Origin: Rhodanobacteraceae bacterium
GTDB taxonomy: Bacteria; Acidobacteriota; Terriglobia; Terriglobales; Acidobacteriaceae
Assembly (NCBI GenBank): GCA_903970285.1
Contig: CAJCHN010000028.1
Span: 1-43,348, forward strand
DNA length: 43,348 bases
Reading direction: 5' to 3'
Shown here: positions 1-7,648 of the stretch, in pieces
Numbering within the stretch: the stretch's first letter is position 1
Layout of the letters: each line of letters begins with the position of its first letter
The notes under the pieces: generated by a model
What the model was told of the DNA's origin: nothing
Seen by the model: only the letters and a program-made list of their open reading frames with translations
The model's database searches: none
Program-made: the position numbers and the translations under genes

Positions 1-1
1 G

Positions 2-682
2 GTGTCGCGTCCGACCATCGTGACCAAGCGCATCGACGGCGCGCTCTTCGAACCCTCCGAGATCCTGACCATCGACGTCCCGGAGAATTTTGTCGGCACC
101 GTCATCGAGCGTCTTGGGCCGAGAAAGGGCGAGATGGTCAAGATGGCGAATCATGGATCGGGCCGCGTCCGCATGGAGTTCAAGGTCCCCTCGCGCGGCC
201 TCATCGGCCTCCGCAACGAGATGCTGACCGAGACGCGCGGCACCATTGTCATGAACTCTATCGCCGGCGAATACATTTCCTACCAGGGCGAGATCCCGCA
301 GCGGCCCTCGGGCGCGCTCATCTCCGACCGGACCGGCGTCACGACCACCTACGCGCTCGACGGCATTCAGGACCGCGGCATCCTCTTCGTCCCCGACGGT
401 GCCGAGGTGTACGAAGGCATGATCGTCGGCGAGCACTCGCGCGACAATGACCTCGACGTGAACTGCGTCCGCGAAAAGAAGCTGACGAACATGCGCGCCT
501 CTGGCTCCGACGACGCCCTGCGGCTGGTGCCCTACAAGCAGCTGACGCTGGAGCAGTCGATCGAGTTCATCGCGGACGATGAATTGGTCGAGGTCACGCC
601 CAAGTCGCTGCGCATGCGCAAGAAGGTCCTGCAATCGAACAAACGCCCCAAAGGCGTTCGCGGCGGCAGTGTACTGGTCTAG
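2..682 (+). CDS. typA: Ribosome-associated GTPase TypA/BipA, C-terminal part (5' end outside window)
   Basis: This is the last 226 residues of the translational GTPase TypA/BipA, which binds the 70S ribosome and aids 50S assembly and stress adaptation. The family is normally about 600 residues, so the G domain and domain II lie upstream of the window. Visible parts are the EF-G domain-V-like fold (residues about 10-80, with [18 protein letters not shown] and [17 protein letters not shown]) and the TypA-specific C-terminal domain ([65 protein letters not shown]). These match the family closely. The GTG at position 2 is only the first in-frame codon, not a start. The C-terminus ends in a short basic, Gly-rich tail. 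Confidence 0.97.
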   Translation: MSRPTIVTKRIDGALFEPSEILTIDVPENFVGTVIERLGPRKGEMVKMANHGSGRVRMEFKVPSRGLIGLRNEMLTETRGTIVMNSIAGEYISYQGEIPQRPSGALISDRTGVTTTYALDGIQDRGILFVPDGAEVYEGMIVGEHSRDNDLDVNCVREKKLTNMRASGSDDALRLVPYKQLTLEQSIEFIADDELVEVTPKSLRMRKKVLQSNKRPKGVRGGSVLV

Positions 683-726
683 GTCACTTCTCCTGTGGCT
701 GTGGCTCTGACAATCTTGCGGCGCGG

Positions 727-747
727 CGTCTTCCCATGTAGAAGACG
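727..747 (+). terminator. Weak hairpin downstream of typA
   Basis: CGTCTTC (727-733) pairs perfectly with GAAGACG (741-747) around a 7-nt loop, 45 nt after the typA stop. No T-tract follows, so intrinsic termination is uncertain. Confidence 0.25.
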
Positions 748-878
748 GCGTCGACACCGCTGCCACGCGCCAGCCTACCCGCGTCGAAGCTTCTTCCCTG
801 GCCTCTGCAACGTGGTGGGCAATCTCACGCCGATCCGCATCCTCCCACTCGAATAAAGAAAAGAAATCTTGCGGTTCG

Positions 879-907
879 GGAACAAGTGAGGCTGTGCTCC
901 GGTCTTA
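879..907 (+). promoter_or_regulatory. Candidate ECF-sigma-type promoter of the sigma/TonB operon
   Basis: GGAACAA at 879-885 resembles the RpoE-like -35 element GGAACTT, and TCTTA at 903-907 resembles the TCTRA -10 element, 17 nt apart. Many ECF operons are self-activated from such promoters. The -10 lies only 4 nt before the GTG at 912, so the transcript would be nearly leaderless, or the real start is the ATG at 927. Confidence 0.4.
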
Positions 908-911
908 GAGC

Positions 912-1514
912 GTGAGGACGTGGCGCATGGGTGGTGTGGCACAGCAGCTTGGCGGCTTCCCGGTAACAGCTTCCGACGACACGCGAAGCGCACGGGACGC
1001 TGCGTTCGCGGCGCTGGTCGATCGCCATGCCTGCCTGATGTACCGCGTCGCGTTCAGCCTGCTGAAGCATCGCGAGGATGCGGAAGACGCGGTGCAGGAG
1101 ACCTTTCTGAAGCTGTACCGGACCGGCGGCTGGCAGCAGATGGAAGACGAGAAGGCTTTCCTGACGACGAGTGTATGGCGCGCCGGGCTCAACCGCCTGG
1201 CCTCGGCAGGCGCAAAGGCCATGCGCCACGCCGAGGATGTCGCCGAGATGCAGCTGGCCAGTGCGGAACTCTCTCCGGAGGCGAGTGCGCTGGGAGCGTC
1301 CAACCGTGAACTGATTGCGAAGCTCATCGGGCAGCTTCCGCAGGACCTCCGCCAGGCGCTGGAACTGAGCGCCATCGAGGGTATGCAGTCGCGCGAGGTG
1401 GCTGCGATTCTCAGCATCAACGAGGGCACTGTGCGGACGCGTGTTCTGCGCGGCAAGACTGAGCTGCGCCGAAGATTTCTGGAACTCAATGCGGCAAAGG
1501 GGGCACGTCGATGA
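912..1514 (+). CDS. ECF-family RNA polymerase sigma factor
   Basis: The 200-residue protein has the two-domain layout of extracytoplasmic-function sigma-70 factors. Region 2 (about residues 29-95) contains YRVAFSLLKHREDAEDAVQETFLKLYR, used for core and -10 binding. Region 4 (about 135-190) has a helix-turn-helix, with LPQDLRQALELSAIEGMQS followed by REVAAILSINEGTVRTRVLR, for -35 recognition. No region 1 or 3 is present, as expected for ECF factors. The start is GTG 912; ATG 927 is possible and would remove five residues. The stop overlaps the next start by 4 nt (ATGA at 1511-1514), so the two are translationally coupled. That partner is a TonB-like membrane protein rather than a classic zinc anti-sigma factor. 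The regulon is unknown. Confidence 0.93.
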   Translation: MRTWRMGGVAQQLGGFPVTASDDTRSARDAAFAALVDRHACLMYRVAFSLLKHREDAEDAVQETFLKLYRTGGWQQMEDEKAFLTTSVWRAGLNRLASAGAKAMRHAEDVAEMQLASAELSPEASALGASNRELIAKLIGQLPQDLRQALELSAIEGMQSREVAAILSINEGTVRTRVLRGKTELRRRFLELNAAKGARR

Positions 1515-2434
1515 ACGATTTCGAGCTGGACCAGATGCTGGCTGGCGTGACCTCCGAGAGGGTGAATGTGCCGGTGCCCGAGGGACTGGCAGCGCGGGTA
1601 AAGGCGAGCAGCTTTGCTTCGTCCAAGGCGGGAAACGTCCTGACGTTCGGCATGCTCGATCAGGTGGGCGGAACCACGCAGACGCGTCGGACCGCCGTCG
1701 GTGCCGCGATGCTGCACGCCGCGGTGCTGGCGCTGCTTTTCGTGCAGATTCGTGCGATGCACGACCGCATCATGGCTCCGGCGTCCATGGAGGGCGAAGT
1801 AATCCTGAGCGCTCCGCCGCCGCCGCTGGCAGCTTCGGATACTCCTGCGGGCGGCGGCGGAGGCCATGCCAGTGCAGCGCCGGTCTCGCGGGGAACGCCG
1901 CCGCCGACCGCGCCCGTGCAGGTGGTACCGCTGGACGCAGCCCGCGTGCAGGATGCCCGCCTGGCCGAGGAACCCGCCATCGTGGCGCAAGCGATGCCGC
2001 AGATGGCGGCGAGTCCGATGCCTGAGCTTGGGATGCCGAATGCCGCGGCGGTCGGGGCCAGCCCGGGCGATGGGCGCGGCGCCGGCATCGGCGCGGGCGA
2101 TGGCAGCGGCGCGGGGCCCGGCTTCGGGAGCAACTTTGGTGGGCTGGTGCGCCGCATCGGCGGAAGCGTCTCTGCGCCGGTGGTGCTGTTCGCGCCGCAG
2201 GCAGAGTTCTCCGAAGAGGCACGCAAAGCGAAGGTCTCGGGCAATGTGCTGGTGGACTTCCAGGTCGATGAGCAGGGTCATCCCACGCACGTGCGGGTGC
2301 TGCGCGGAATCGGACTTGGGCTGGACGAGAAAGCGGTCGAATCGGTGAGGCAGTACCGGTTCAAGCCGGCGATGGAGAATGGCAAGCCGGTCGTCGTCGA
2401 GATGCAGGTGGAAGTGAACTTCCAGATCTTCTAA
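1511..2434 (+). CDS. TonB-family membrane protein with anti-sigma-like N-terminus
   Basis: The protein has 307 residues. A cytosolic head (1-55) begins MNDFELDQMLAGVTSERVNV and resembles short N-termini of single-pass anti-sigma proteins. One transmembrane helix (about 61-80, TAVGAAMLHAAVLALLFVQI) follows, then a Pro/Ala/Gly-rich periplasmic linker (90-210), then a TonB C-terminal domain (about 220-307). The last includes APQAEFSEEARKAKVSGNV, VDEQGHPTHVRVL and VESVRQYRFKPAMENGKPV. Family knowledge: such C-domains contact TonB-dependent receptors, or occur in secreted TonB-like proteins. Coupling to an ECF sigma gene suggests it controls that factor in response to an envelope signal; this is inference. 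No ExbB or ExbD is nearby. It could instead be an ordinary energy transducer. Confidence 0.85.
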   Translation: MNDFELDQMLAGVTSERVNVPVPEGLAARVKASSFASSKAGNVLTFGMLDQVGGTTQTRRTAVGAAMLHAAVLALLFVQIRAMHDRIMAPASMEGEVILSAPPPPLAASDTPAGGGGGHASAAPVSRGTPPPTAPVQVVPLDAARVQDARLAEEPAIVAQAMPQMAASPMPELGMPNAAAVGASPGDGRGAGIGAGDGSGAGPGFGSNFGGLVRRIGGSVSAPVVLFAPQAEFSEEARKAKVSGNVLVDFQVDEQGHPTHVRVLRGIGLGLDEKAVESVRQYRFKPAMENGKPVVVEMQVEVNFQIF

Positions 2435-2495
2435 GTGACGCGCCCGAATCGCGTGTGCTGTCCGGCGTTTGCTGTCCCGGCGTGTGCGGTCCCGG

Positions 2496-2501
2496 TAAGA
2501 T
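2496..2501 (+). promoter_or_regulatory. Candidate -10 hexamer (TAAGAT), 7 nt before start
   Basis: TAAGAT ends 7 nt before ATG 2509, the geometry expected for leaderless transcription. No convincing -35 hexamer sits 16-18 nt upstream. It supports 2509 over the GTG at 2455 as the start. Confidence 0.3.
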
Positions 2502-2508
2502 AGGGCAA

Positions 2509-4665
2509 ATGTCTATCTCGGGAATCTGTATGCGCGGAATCTGGCTGGGTGTGGTGTGGGTGCTGTCGACAGCGGGCGCGACAGCCCAGGTGGTTCACGG
2601 CAAAGATGGCATCACCCTGCCGGCGCCGCCTGTGGTGAGCAAGCAGCCGGTGACAGACACCTATGCGCAGGCGGGTGGGCCGGAGGTCGCGGTGACGGAT
2701 CCGTATCGCTGGCTGGAAGATGCCAAGAGCCCTGAGACGCGGGCCTTCATCACCGCAGAGAATGCGTACACGCAGCAGTACCTCGACCAGGTAAAGATGA
2801 TGCCGGAGGTCCGCACCCAGATGGCGGCGCTCTTGAAGGTGGATGTGATGTCGGCGCCGGAGACGCGCGGCAACCGCTACTTTTTCACCAGGCGCATGGC
2901 GGACGAGAATCAGGGTTCCATCTACCTGCGCGAGGGGCTGCACGGCGACGATGTGCGCTTGATCGATGGCACCCGGATGTCGGCTGATGGCAATACCTCG
3001 GTGAACCTCTACGGTGTGAGCCAGGACGGCTCGATTGTGATCTACGGAGTTCGCGTGGGTGGGGCGGACGAGGCCGAAATACATTTCTTCGACGTGGCTG
3101 CGCGCAAGGATCTTGGCGACACCCTGCCCTCGGCGCGCTACAACGGGGTGCAGTTGGCGCCGAATAAGCAGGGCGTCTACTACGGGCGCTACTATCCGCA
3201 CGAAGGCACGCGCGTCTTCTATCACGGGTTCGGCGCAGGCAATAGCGACACGATGCTGCTGGGGCGCAGCTACCGGGGCGAAGCGCTCGGCGAGATCGAC
3301 TACATCGACGTGGAGGTGACGGAGAACGGCCACTTCCTCGTCTTCACGGTGAACCGCGGTGTACCCGCCAAACGCGTGGACATCCTGGTGAAGGATTTGC
3401 GGGTGAAGGACTCGCCGATCGTTCCGCTGGTTTACGGATATGACAGCCGCTTTGAAGCGCTGATCGATGGCGATACCTTCTACGTCGACACCGATCTGAA
3501 CGCGCCGAACCACCGCATCCTGAAGGCGGAGTTTGGCAAGAAGCCGGAGCAGTGGAAGACGGTGATCCCGGAGGGCAGGGATGTTCTCGAGAGTGCAAAT
3601 CTGGTTGGGGACAAGTTCTTCGTTCTGCGCCTGCACGATGTGAAGAGCGAGCTGAGTATTTACACGCTGGATGGGCGGGCAGCGGGAAAGATCAGTTTTC
3701 CCGGAATCGGTTCGGGCAGCGGGCTGAGCGGGAGATCCCTGGATCGGGAAGGCTTCTACGTGTTCGATTCGATCGTTCGACCGCCAACGATCTTTCACTA
3801 TGACGTCGCGAGCGGAAAGAGCGAAGTCTTTTTTGCTTCGAAGGTACCGTTCGATTCCGACGCCTATGAGCTGAAGCAGGTCTTCTACCAGTCGAAGGAT
3901 GGCACCCGGGTGCCGATGTTTATCGCGGGGAAGAAGGGACTGAAGCGGGATGGCACGGAGCGCCTGCTGATGACCGGCTACGGTGGCTTCGCCTTGAGCG
4001 AGACGCCGGTCTGGAATCCGGAGTACGCGTGGTGGATGGAGCAGGGAGGCTGGTTCGCGCTGCCGAATCTGCGCGGCGGCAATGAGTACGGCGAGACTTG
4101 GCACAAGGCTGCGATGTTCGACAAGAAGCAGAACGTCTTCGATGACTGGTATGCAGCGGCGGAGTATCTGATCCGGGAGAAGTACACCTCGCCGGAGCAC
4201 TTTGCCATTCGTGGCCGGTCGAACGGAGGCCTGCTGATGGGCGCTTCGATGACGCAGCGGCCAGATTTGTTCGGTGCGATCTGGTGCGGCTACCCGCTGC
4301 TAGATATGCTGCGCTACCAGAAGTTCCTGGTGGGCCGCACGTGGACGACCGAATACGGCTCGGCGGAGAATGCGGCCGACTTCCCGTATATCTTCAAGTA
4401 CTCGCCTTACCAGCACGTGGTGATGGGGACGAAGTATCCGGCGATCCTGTTCTTTACCGGCGATGGTGACACGCGGGTGGACCCGATGAACGCGCGCAAG
4501 ATGACTCCGCTGATGCAGGAGGCGAGCGTGGCGCCGGGCGGTTCGGATCGCCCGGTGCTGCTCCACTACTCGTTGAAGGGCGGGCACAGCGCCGGGATTT
4601 CACAGACGCAGCTCGTAGAGGACTATGCCGACGAGATGGGCTTTCTGTGGACCGAGACGAAGTAG
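2509..4665 (+). CDS. Secreted prolyl oligopeptidase family serine peptidase (S9A)
   Basis: The 718-residue protein has an N-terminal signal peptide (MSISGICMRGIWLGVVWVLS, cleavage near ATAQ), a seven-bladed propeller domain beginning around DPYRWLED, and a C-terminal alpha/beta hydrolase. From start 2509 the triad is Ser571 in GRSNGG, Asp654 in DGDTRVDP with the conserved substrate-binding Arg two residues later, and His693 in KGGHSAG. GYGGFALSETP and GWFALPNLRGGNEYGE are typical POP segments. Family enzymes cleave after proline in short peptides. Export to the periplasm suggests peptide scavenging. ATG 2530 is an alternative start that gives a tighter signal peptide. The gene stands alone, 74 nt after the TonB-like gene. 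Confidence 0.93.
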   Translation: MSISGICMRGIWLGVVWVLSTAGATAQVVHGKDGITLPAPPVVSKQPVTDTYAQAGGPEVAVTDPYRWLEDAKSPETRAFITAENAYTQQYLDQVKMMPEVRTQMAALLKVDVMSAPETRGNRYFFTRRMADENQGSIYLREGLHGDDVRLIDGTRMSADGNTSVNLYGVSQDGSIVIYGVRVGGADEAEIHFFDVAARKDLGDTLPSARYNGVQLAPNKQGVYYGRYYPHEGTRVFYHGFGAGNSDTMLLGRSYRGEALGEIDYIDVEVTENGHFLVFTVNRGVPAKRVDILVKDLRVKDSPIVPLVYGYDSRFEALIDGDTFYVDTDLNAPNHRILKAEFGKKPEQWKTVIPEGRDVLESANLVGDKFFVLRLHDVKSELSIYTLDGRAAGKISFPGIGSGSGLSGRSLDREGFYVFDSIVRPPTIFHYDVASGKSEVFFASKVPFDSDAYELKQVFYQSKDGTRVPMFIAGKKGLKRDGTERLLMTGYGGFALSETPVWNPEYAWWMEQGGWFALPNLRGGNEYGETWHKAAMFDKKQNVFDDWYAAAEYLIREKYTSPEHFAIRGRSNGGLLMGASMTQRPDLFGAIWCGYPLLDMLRYQKFLVGRTWTTEYGSAENAADFPYIFKYSPYQHVVMGTKYPAILFFTGDGDTRVDPMNARKMTPLMQEASVAPGGSDRPVLLHYSLKGGHSAGISQTQLVEDYADEMGFLWTETK

Positions 4666-4692
4666 GCGAGGCTGGACCAGCCCTCCTGCCGA

Positions 4693-4726
4693 TTGTTGCC
4701 TATATTCTTCAAAATACAGGAGTTAG
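4693..4726 (+). repeat. AT-rich intergenic motif, copy A
   Basis: TTGTT, two variable bases, then CTATATTCTTCAAAA (4700-4714), followed 8 nt later by TTAG. The same arrangement occurs on the minus strand at 42611-42644, with 20 of the first 22 bases identical. It lies between the POP gene and the 3' end of the next minus-strand gene. Function unknown. Confidence 0.6.
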
Positions 4727-4837
4727 GGGTGGAACATGAAGCTGCGTTGCACCAATAGATGTGCACGACCACTGGACGGTTTAGAGCGGCGACCTAACCG
4801 AGCCGGCGGCACTCTACTGCCTGTGGGTTTAGACCGG

Positions 4838-5356
4838 CTATTGGCCGTCTGAGCCGGGTTTCCTGGTGGGGGTGTCTTTGCCGTGTTCGGGGTCGTAGCC
4901 GACTTTGGTCATCCAGGCTTTGAAGTCGGCTGGGGACTCGGTTTCGAGGTGTCCGCCCTTGCTGTAGTACGCATCGTCCTTGACGTTGGTGTCGAAGGCG
5001 CAGGTGAAGAAGGTGTTGAGCTTGCCCATGACGGGCATGAGAACGATGAGTTCCTTGCCCGGCTTCTTCCATTTGGCCGGATAGGTCTCGTAGCCGATCG
5101 AGGCGAGCACGCGCTCGTTGCAGTTGAAGCTGAAATCGACGGCGTGGACCTCGCCATTGGCGAAGAGGTTGGCGCGGCCGTCGCCCTGCGACTCTTCCTC
5201 CACGTGGCGGTGGTAGAAGGTGTGCTCGGTGCGATTGAAGATGTGAATGCGCAGCGGGTAGTCGGCGGGATTTTTGCTTTCGGCGGCCAGAGACGTGCCG
5301 GCGAAGAACAGGGCAGCGACAAGTGCGGGTGCGAGACGGCTTGCGGGGAGGCTCAT
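4838..5356 (-). CDS. Small secreted protein of unknown function
   Basis: The 172-residue protein has a signal peptide (MSLPASRLAPALVAALFFAG, cleavage after SLAAES or nearby). The mature part is polar and rich in His, Asn and Tyr (HIFNRTEHTFYHRHVEEESQ, FNCNERVLASIGYETYPAKW). I recognise no named domain. Two cysteines (FNCNE and FTCAFD) could form a disulfide. The start at 5356 is chosen because the signal peptide begins there and a TAAAAT -10 box ends 7 nt upstream; the reading frame stays open to 5470, but that extension is low-complexity. It is monocistronic. A role in the envelope is likely from the export signal only. Confidence 0.75.
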   Translation of the reverse strand: MSLPASRLAPALVAALFFAGTSLAAESKNPADYPLRIHIFNRTEHTFYHRHVEEESQGDGRANLFANGEVHAVDFSFNCNERVLASIGYETYPAKWKKPGKELIVLMPVMGKLNTFFTCAFDTNVKDDAYYSKGGHLETESPADFKAWMTKVGYDPEHGKDTPTRKPGSDGQ

Positions 5357-5363
5357 GGGCGGA

Positions 5364-5392
5364 ATTTTAGCTGGGGCGGGTGGGGGCGGCAA
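5364..5392 (-). promoter_or_regulatory. Candidate sigma-70 promoter, leaderless geometry
   Basis: On the minus strand TTGCCG (5392-5387), a 17-nt spacer and TAAAAT (5369-5364) form a good housekeeping promoter. The expected start point falls at or next to ATG 5356, which implies a leaderless mRNA. Confidence 0.5.
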
Positions 5393-5432
5393 TGAATTTT
5401 CGCCGCGATCGACGGTTGAGGTGCTGGTGGGC

Positions 5433-5468
5433 CGTTGTAAATTGCACGTTGTACGTTGCAGGTTGCAC
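5433..5468 (+). repeat. Dispersed GTTGTACGTT-type motif, copy 1
   Basis: The segment contains CGTTGTAAATTGC, CACGTTGTACGTTGC and GGTTGCAC: internally repetitive units around CGTTG and TTGCA. Related copies lie at 5635-5655, 10313-10340 and 17474-17513, all intergenic. Confidence 0.5.
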
Positions 5469-5597
5469 AAACCAGAGCCTGAGATTCGGACGTGCTCGGT
5501 CCAACATCTCCTCGCAAAGGGCGCGAGCAGAGATGGGGCACTCGCGCGGTTTAGGCCGTTGAGGAATCCTAACGCAGATCACTGTCTGCAAGAACAC

Positions 5598-5624
5598 GGG
5601 CCGGCAGCTTTGGGCTGCCGGCCC
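5598..5624 (-). terminator. Perfect 10-bp hairpin downstream of the LVIVD gene
   Basis: GGGCCGGCAG (5598-5607) pairs perfectly with CTGCCGGCCC (5615-5624) around a 7-nt loop, 39 nt past the stop of the LVIVD-repeat gene. The T-run after it on the minus strand is poor, so the terminator role rests on stem strength and position. Confidence 0.55.
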
Positions 5625-5634
5625 CTCAGAACAT

Positions 5635-5655
5635 TACAACGTAGAACGCACAACG
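5635..5655 (-). repeat. Dispersed GTTCTACGTTGTA-type motif, copy 2
   Basis: Read on the minus strand this is CGTTGTGCGTTCTACGTTGTA. It lies directly after the LVIVD gene stop. See copies 1, 3 and 4. Confidence 0.5.
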
Positions 5656-5662
5656 TCTCCGC

Positions 5663-7648
5663 TCAGTGCACCGGCTGCTTCAGGATTGCGGCCAGGGCGG
5701 TTAGGTCCCTGGCGTCGGCGGGGGACTTGGCGGCGGTAGCGTCGTCCGAGAGCGCGAAGGAGAGGCGGCTGAGCCTGGCCAGCTCCTTCTTGTTGTAGTG
5801 GGACTTCTCGGTGCGATCGATCTCGTCGTTGATTTCAGCGATCTTGTCTGCGGGCAATGCACTGGAGCGCGCGAGCTGATCGAGGTAGGCGCGGGCGACG
5901 ACGAAGTTCTGCGGCCAGACCAGCTTCTGCTGGTTTTGAACATTGAGCTCGGCGAAGTGGATCTGGTTCGCCGCGTCGATCTCGTGCTGGGTGAGGAACT
6001 TGCTGGGGGTGAGCTTGAAGACGTCGAGGCCGCGGGCGATCTCCGAGCCGTAGATGTAGCCGTTGTACCAGTAGGCTGACCAGTCGCCGCCCAGGATGAG
6101 GGTTTTGGCGTCGATGGGGCCGCGGTCGAAGTAGGCGATCTCGAAGGGGTTCTTGGGGTCGGTGAAGTCCATGACCGAGACGCCGCCCTGGTACCAGGCC
6201 TGGACTTCGACATCGCGGCCGGGGATGGGGACCAGCGAACCGTTATGGGCTACGCAGTTTTCGGTGTCGGACTGCGACGCCGGCATCTTGTAGTAGCTGG
6301 CAAGCGAGAGCTTATCGTCTTTGAGGGTGAAGATGGCGTCGGCGCCCCACTTGAGCGGATCGGTCGACTTGCAGCGCGCGCCCATGCCGCCGCCCCACTC
6401 GTCGGTGAAAACCACCTTGGAACCATCGTTGGAGAAGCTGGCGGAGTGCCAGTAGGCGTAGTTGGGATCGTTGACGGCGTCGACGCGCTTGGGGTGGACG
6501 GGGTCCTTGATGTCGAGCAGGATGCCGTTCCCGGAGCAGGCGCCGGCGGCGAGCCCGATGGCGGAGTACGCTGTGATGTCGTGGCACTGATTGGTGTCGG
6601 CGGGTTTCTCCGCGCCTTTATCGTGGCTGCCGCCGTTGTTGAGGCCGTTGAGGGCGCCGGTACGGGCATCCATGAAGACGCGCGGGCTGGAGACGATCCT
6701 GGCCTGCTCGGGATGCGCCAGCGGGACCTTGATGACGTCGATGCGGAAGAGAGCAGTATTGGGGTCCTTGTCGGGCGCTGCGCCGGAGCAGCCGGCGAGC
6801 TCCTCGGGCTGGCGGACGAACGAAGTGCCGGAGACGTAGATGTACACGTCATCCTTGTCGTTGGGGTCGAGGATGAGAGTGTGGGTGTGGGAGCCGCGGC
6901 AGGTTTGCACGGCGGCGACCTGCTTGGGGTTCTTGATGTCGGAGATATCGAAGATGCGCACACCGCGGAAGCGCTCTGGGTTAGCGGCGGGAAGCTGGCG
7001 GGCTGGAGGTGGAGCAGGCTTGCCATCTGCACTTGGGGGAGCGGGCGGCGGAGGAGGATTGGGCGGGAACGCCTGGGTGCCGCAATCGAGACGTCCGTTG
7101 GGCATCTCGACCGAGTAGAAGAGCAGGTTGCCGTAGACGGAGACGTCCCCCTGGCCGCCGGGGCAGACCAGCGAGGTGATGAGCGAGATGTTCGCGGGGT
7201 TGGAGATGTCGTAGATGTTGGCGCCGTAGAAGTTGCCCTGGAAGAGGTGATTGCCCTGAAAGGCGAAGTCGGAGTTGGCGAAGGCGAGACCGGCGTAGAC
7301 CAGCTTCATGGGCGGTGGAATTTTGGCGTCGGCGGGGATGCCGAGCGAGCCGAGCGCCTTGGTGACGGAGGGATCGTCGGGTGAGGTGCCGGCAAGCTGG
7401 AAGGCGGCGGGCTTCTTAACGAAGGCGACGTGCTCCATGCCCATGGCGGCTTCGCCGGCGTCGTACATGCCAGGCTTGAGACCGACGCGGGGGTCGTTGG
7501 TGGTGGGTCCGGTCATGCCGGGCGGCAGGACCGCAGGCGCGGTCTCCATGTGATCCTGGGCGGGGAGAGGGTATGTGCCAGAGAACAGGGCGGCTGCGGT
7601 AAGGACGAGGCAGGCAGCACGAAGCGAGATGATATGGATTCGATTCAT
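5663..7648 (-). CDS. Secreted LVIVD-repeat beta-propeller protein
   Basis: The 661-residue protein has a signal peptide (MNRIHIISLRAACLVLTAAA, cleavage near PLPAQ). The body has recurring LVIVD-type blades: GANIYDISNPANISLI, FRGVRIFDISDIKNPKQVA, GILLDIKDPVHPKRVDAV, SVMDFTDPKNPFEIAYF. These give a periplasmic or extracellular propeller. A Pro-rich insert (NPPPPPAPPSADGKPAPPPA) interrupts the early blades. The C-terminus (about 555-661) is helical (QHEIDAANQIHFAELNVQNQ). Catalytic activity is not established for the family. Its start overlaps the stop of the upstream DUF305 gene by 4 nt (ATGA, 7645-7648), so the two are coupled and probably act together, perhaps in metal handling. Confidence 0.85.
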   Translation of the reverse strand: MNRIHIISLRAACLVLTAAALFSGTYPLPAQDHMETAPAVLPPGMTGPTTNDPRVGLKPGMYDAGEAAMGMEHVAFVKKPAAFQLAGTSPDDPSVTKALGSLGIPADAKIPPPMKLVYAGLAFANSDFAFQGNHLFQGNFYGANIYDISNPANISLITSLVCPGGQGDVSVYGNLLFYSVEMPNGRLDCGTQAFPPNPPPPPAPPSADGKPAPPPARQLPAANPERFRGVRIFDISDIKNPKQVAAVQTCRGSHTHTLILDPNDKDDVYIYVSGTSFVRQPEELAGCSGAAPDKDPNTALFRIDVIKVPLAHPEQARIVSSPRVFMDARTGALNGLNNGGSHDKGAEKPADTNQCHDITAYSAIGLAAGACSGNGILLDIKDPVHPKRVDAVNDPNYAYWHSASFSNDGSKVVFTDEWGGGMGARCKSTDPLKWGADAIFTLKDDKLSLASYYKMPASQSDTENCVAHNGSLVPIPGRDVEVQAWYQGGVSVMDFTDPKNPFEIAYFDRGPIDAKTLILGGDWSAYWYNGYIYGSEIARGLDVFKLTPSKFLTQHEIDAANQIHFAELNVQNQQKLVWPQNFVVARAYLDQLARSSALPADKIAEINDEIDRTEKSHYNKKELARLSRLSFALSDDATAAKSPADARDLTALAAILKQPVH

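Larger units (their letters stand above)
5357..5662. other. 306-nt gap holding a promoter, two repeat copies and a hairpin
   Basis: No supported gene was found. The gap holds the promoter of the small secreted gene (5364-5392), two copies of the dispersed GTTGTACGTT motif (5433-5468 and 5635-5655), and a strong hairpin (5598-5624). The rest shows nothing recognisable. Confidence 0.7.

Noticed and set aside
905..2290. Long open frame opposite the sigma and TonB genes
   Set aside because: It is a GC-rich antisense shadow with no domain features; both sense genes have clear family motifs.
2431..4200. Long open frame antisense to the prolyl oligopeptidase
   Set aside because: Composition is low in structure and rich in Arg/His as expected for a shadow; the sense frame has a full catalytic triad.
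4736..4852. A 38-codon reading frame starting ATG at 4736, with AGGAG 11 nt upstream
   Set aside because: It uses codons rare in this genome (TTA, CTA, AGA), overlaps the secreted gene's 3' end on the other strand, and has no recognisable protein features.
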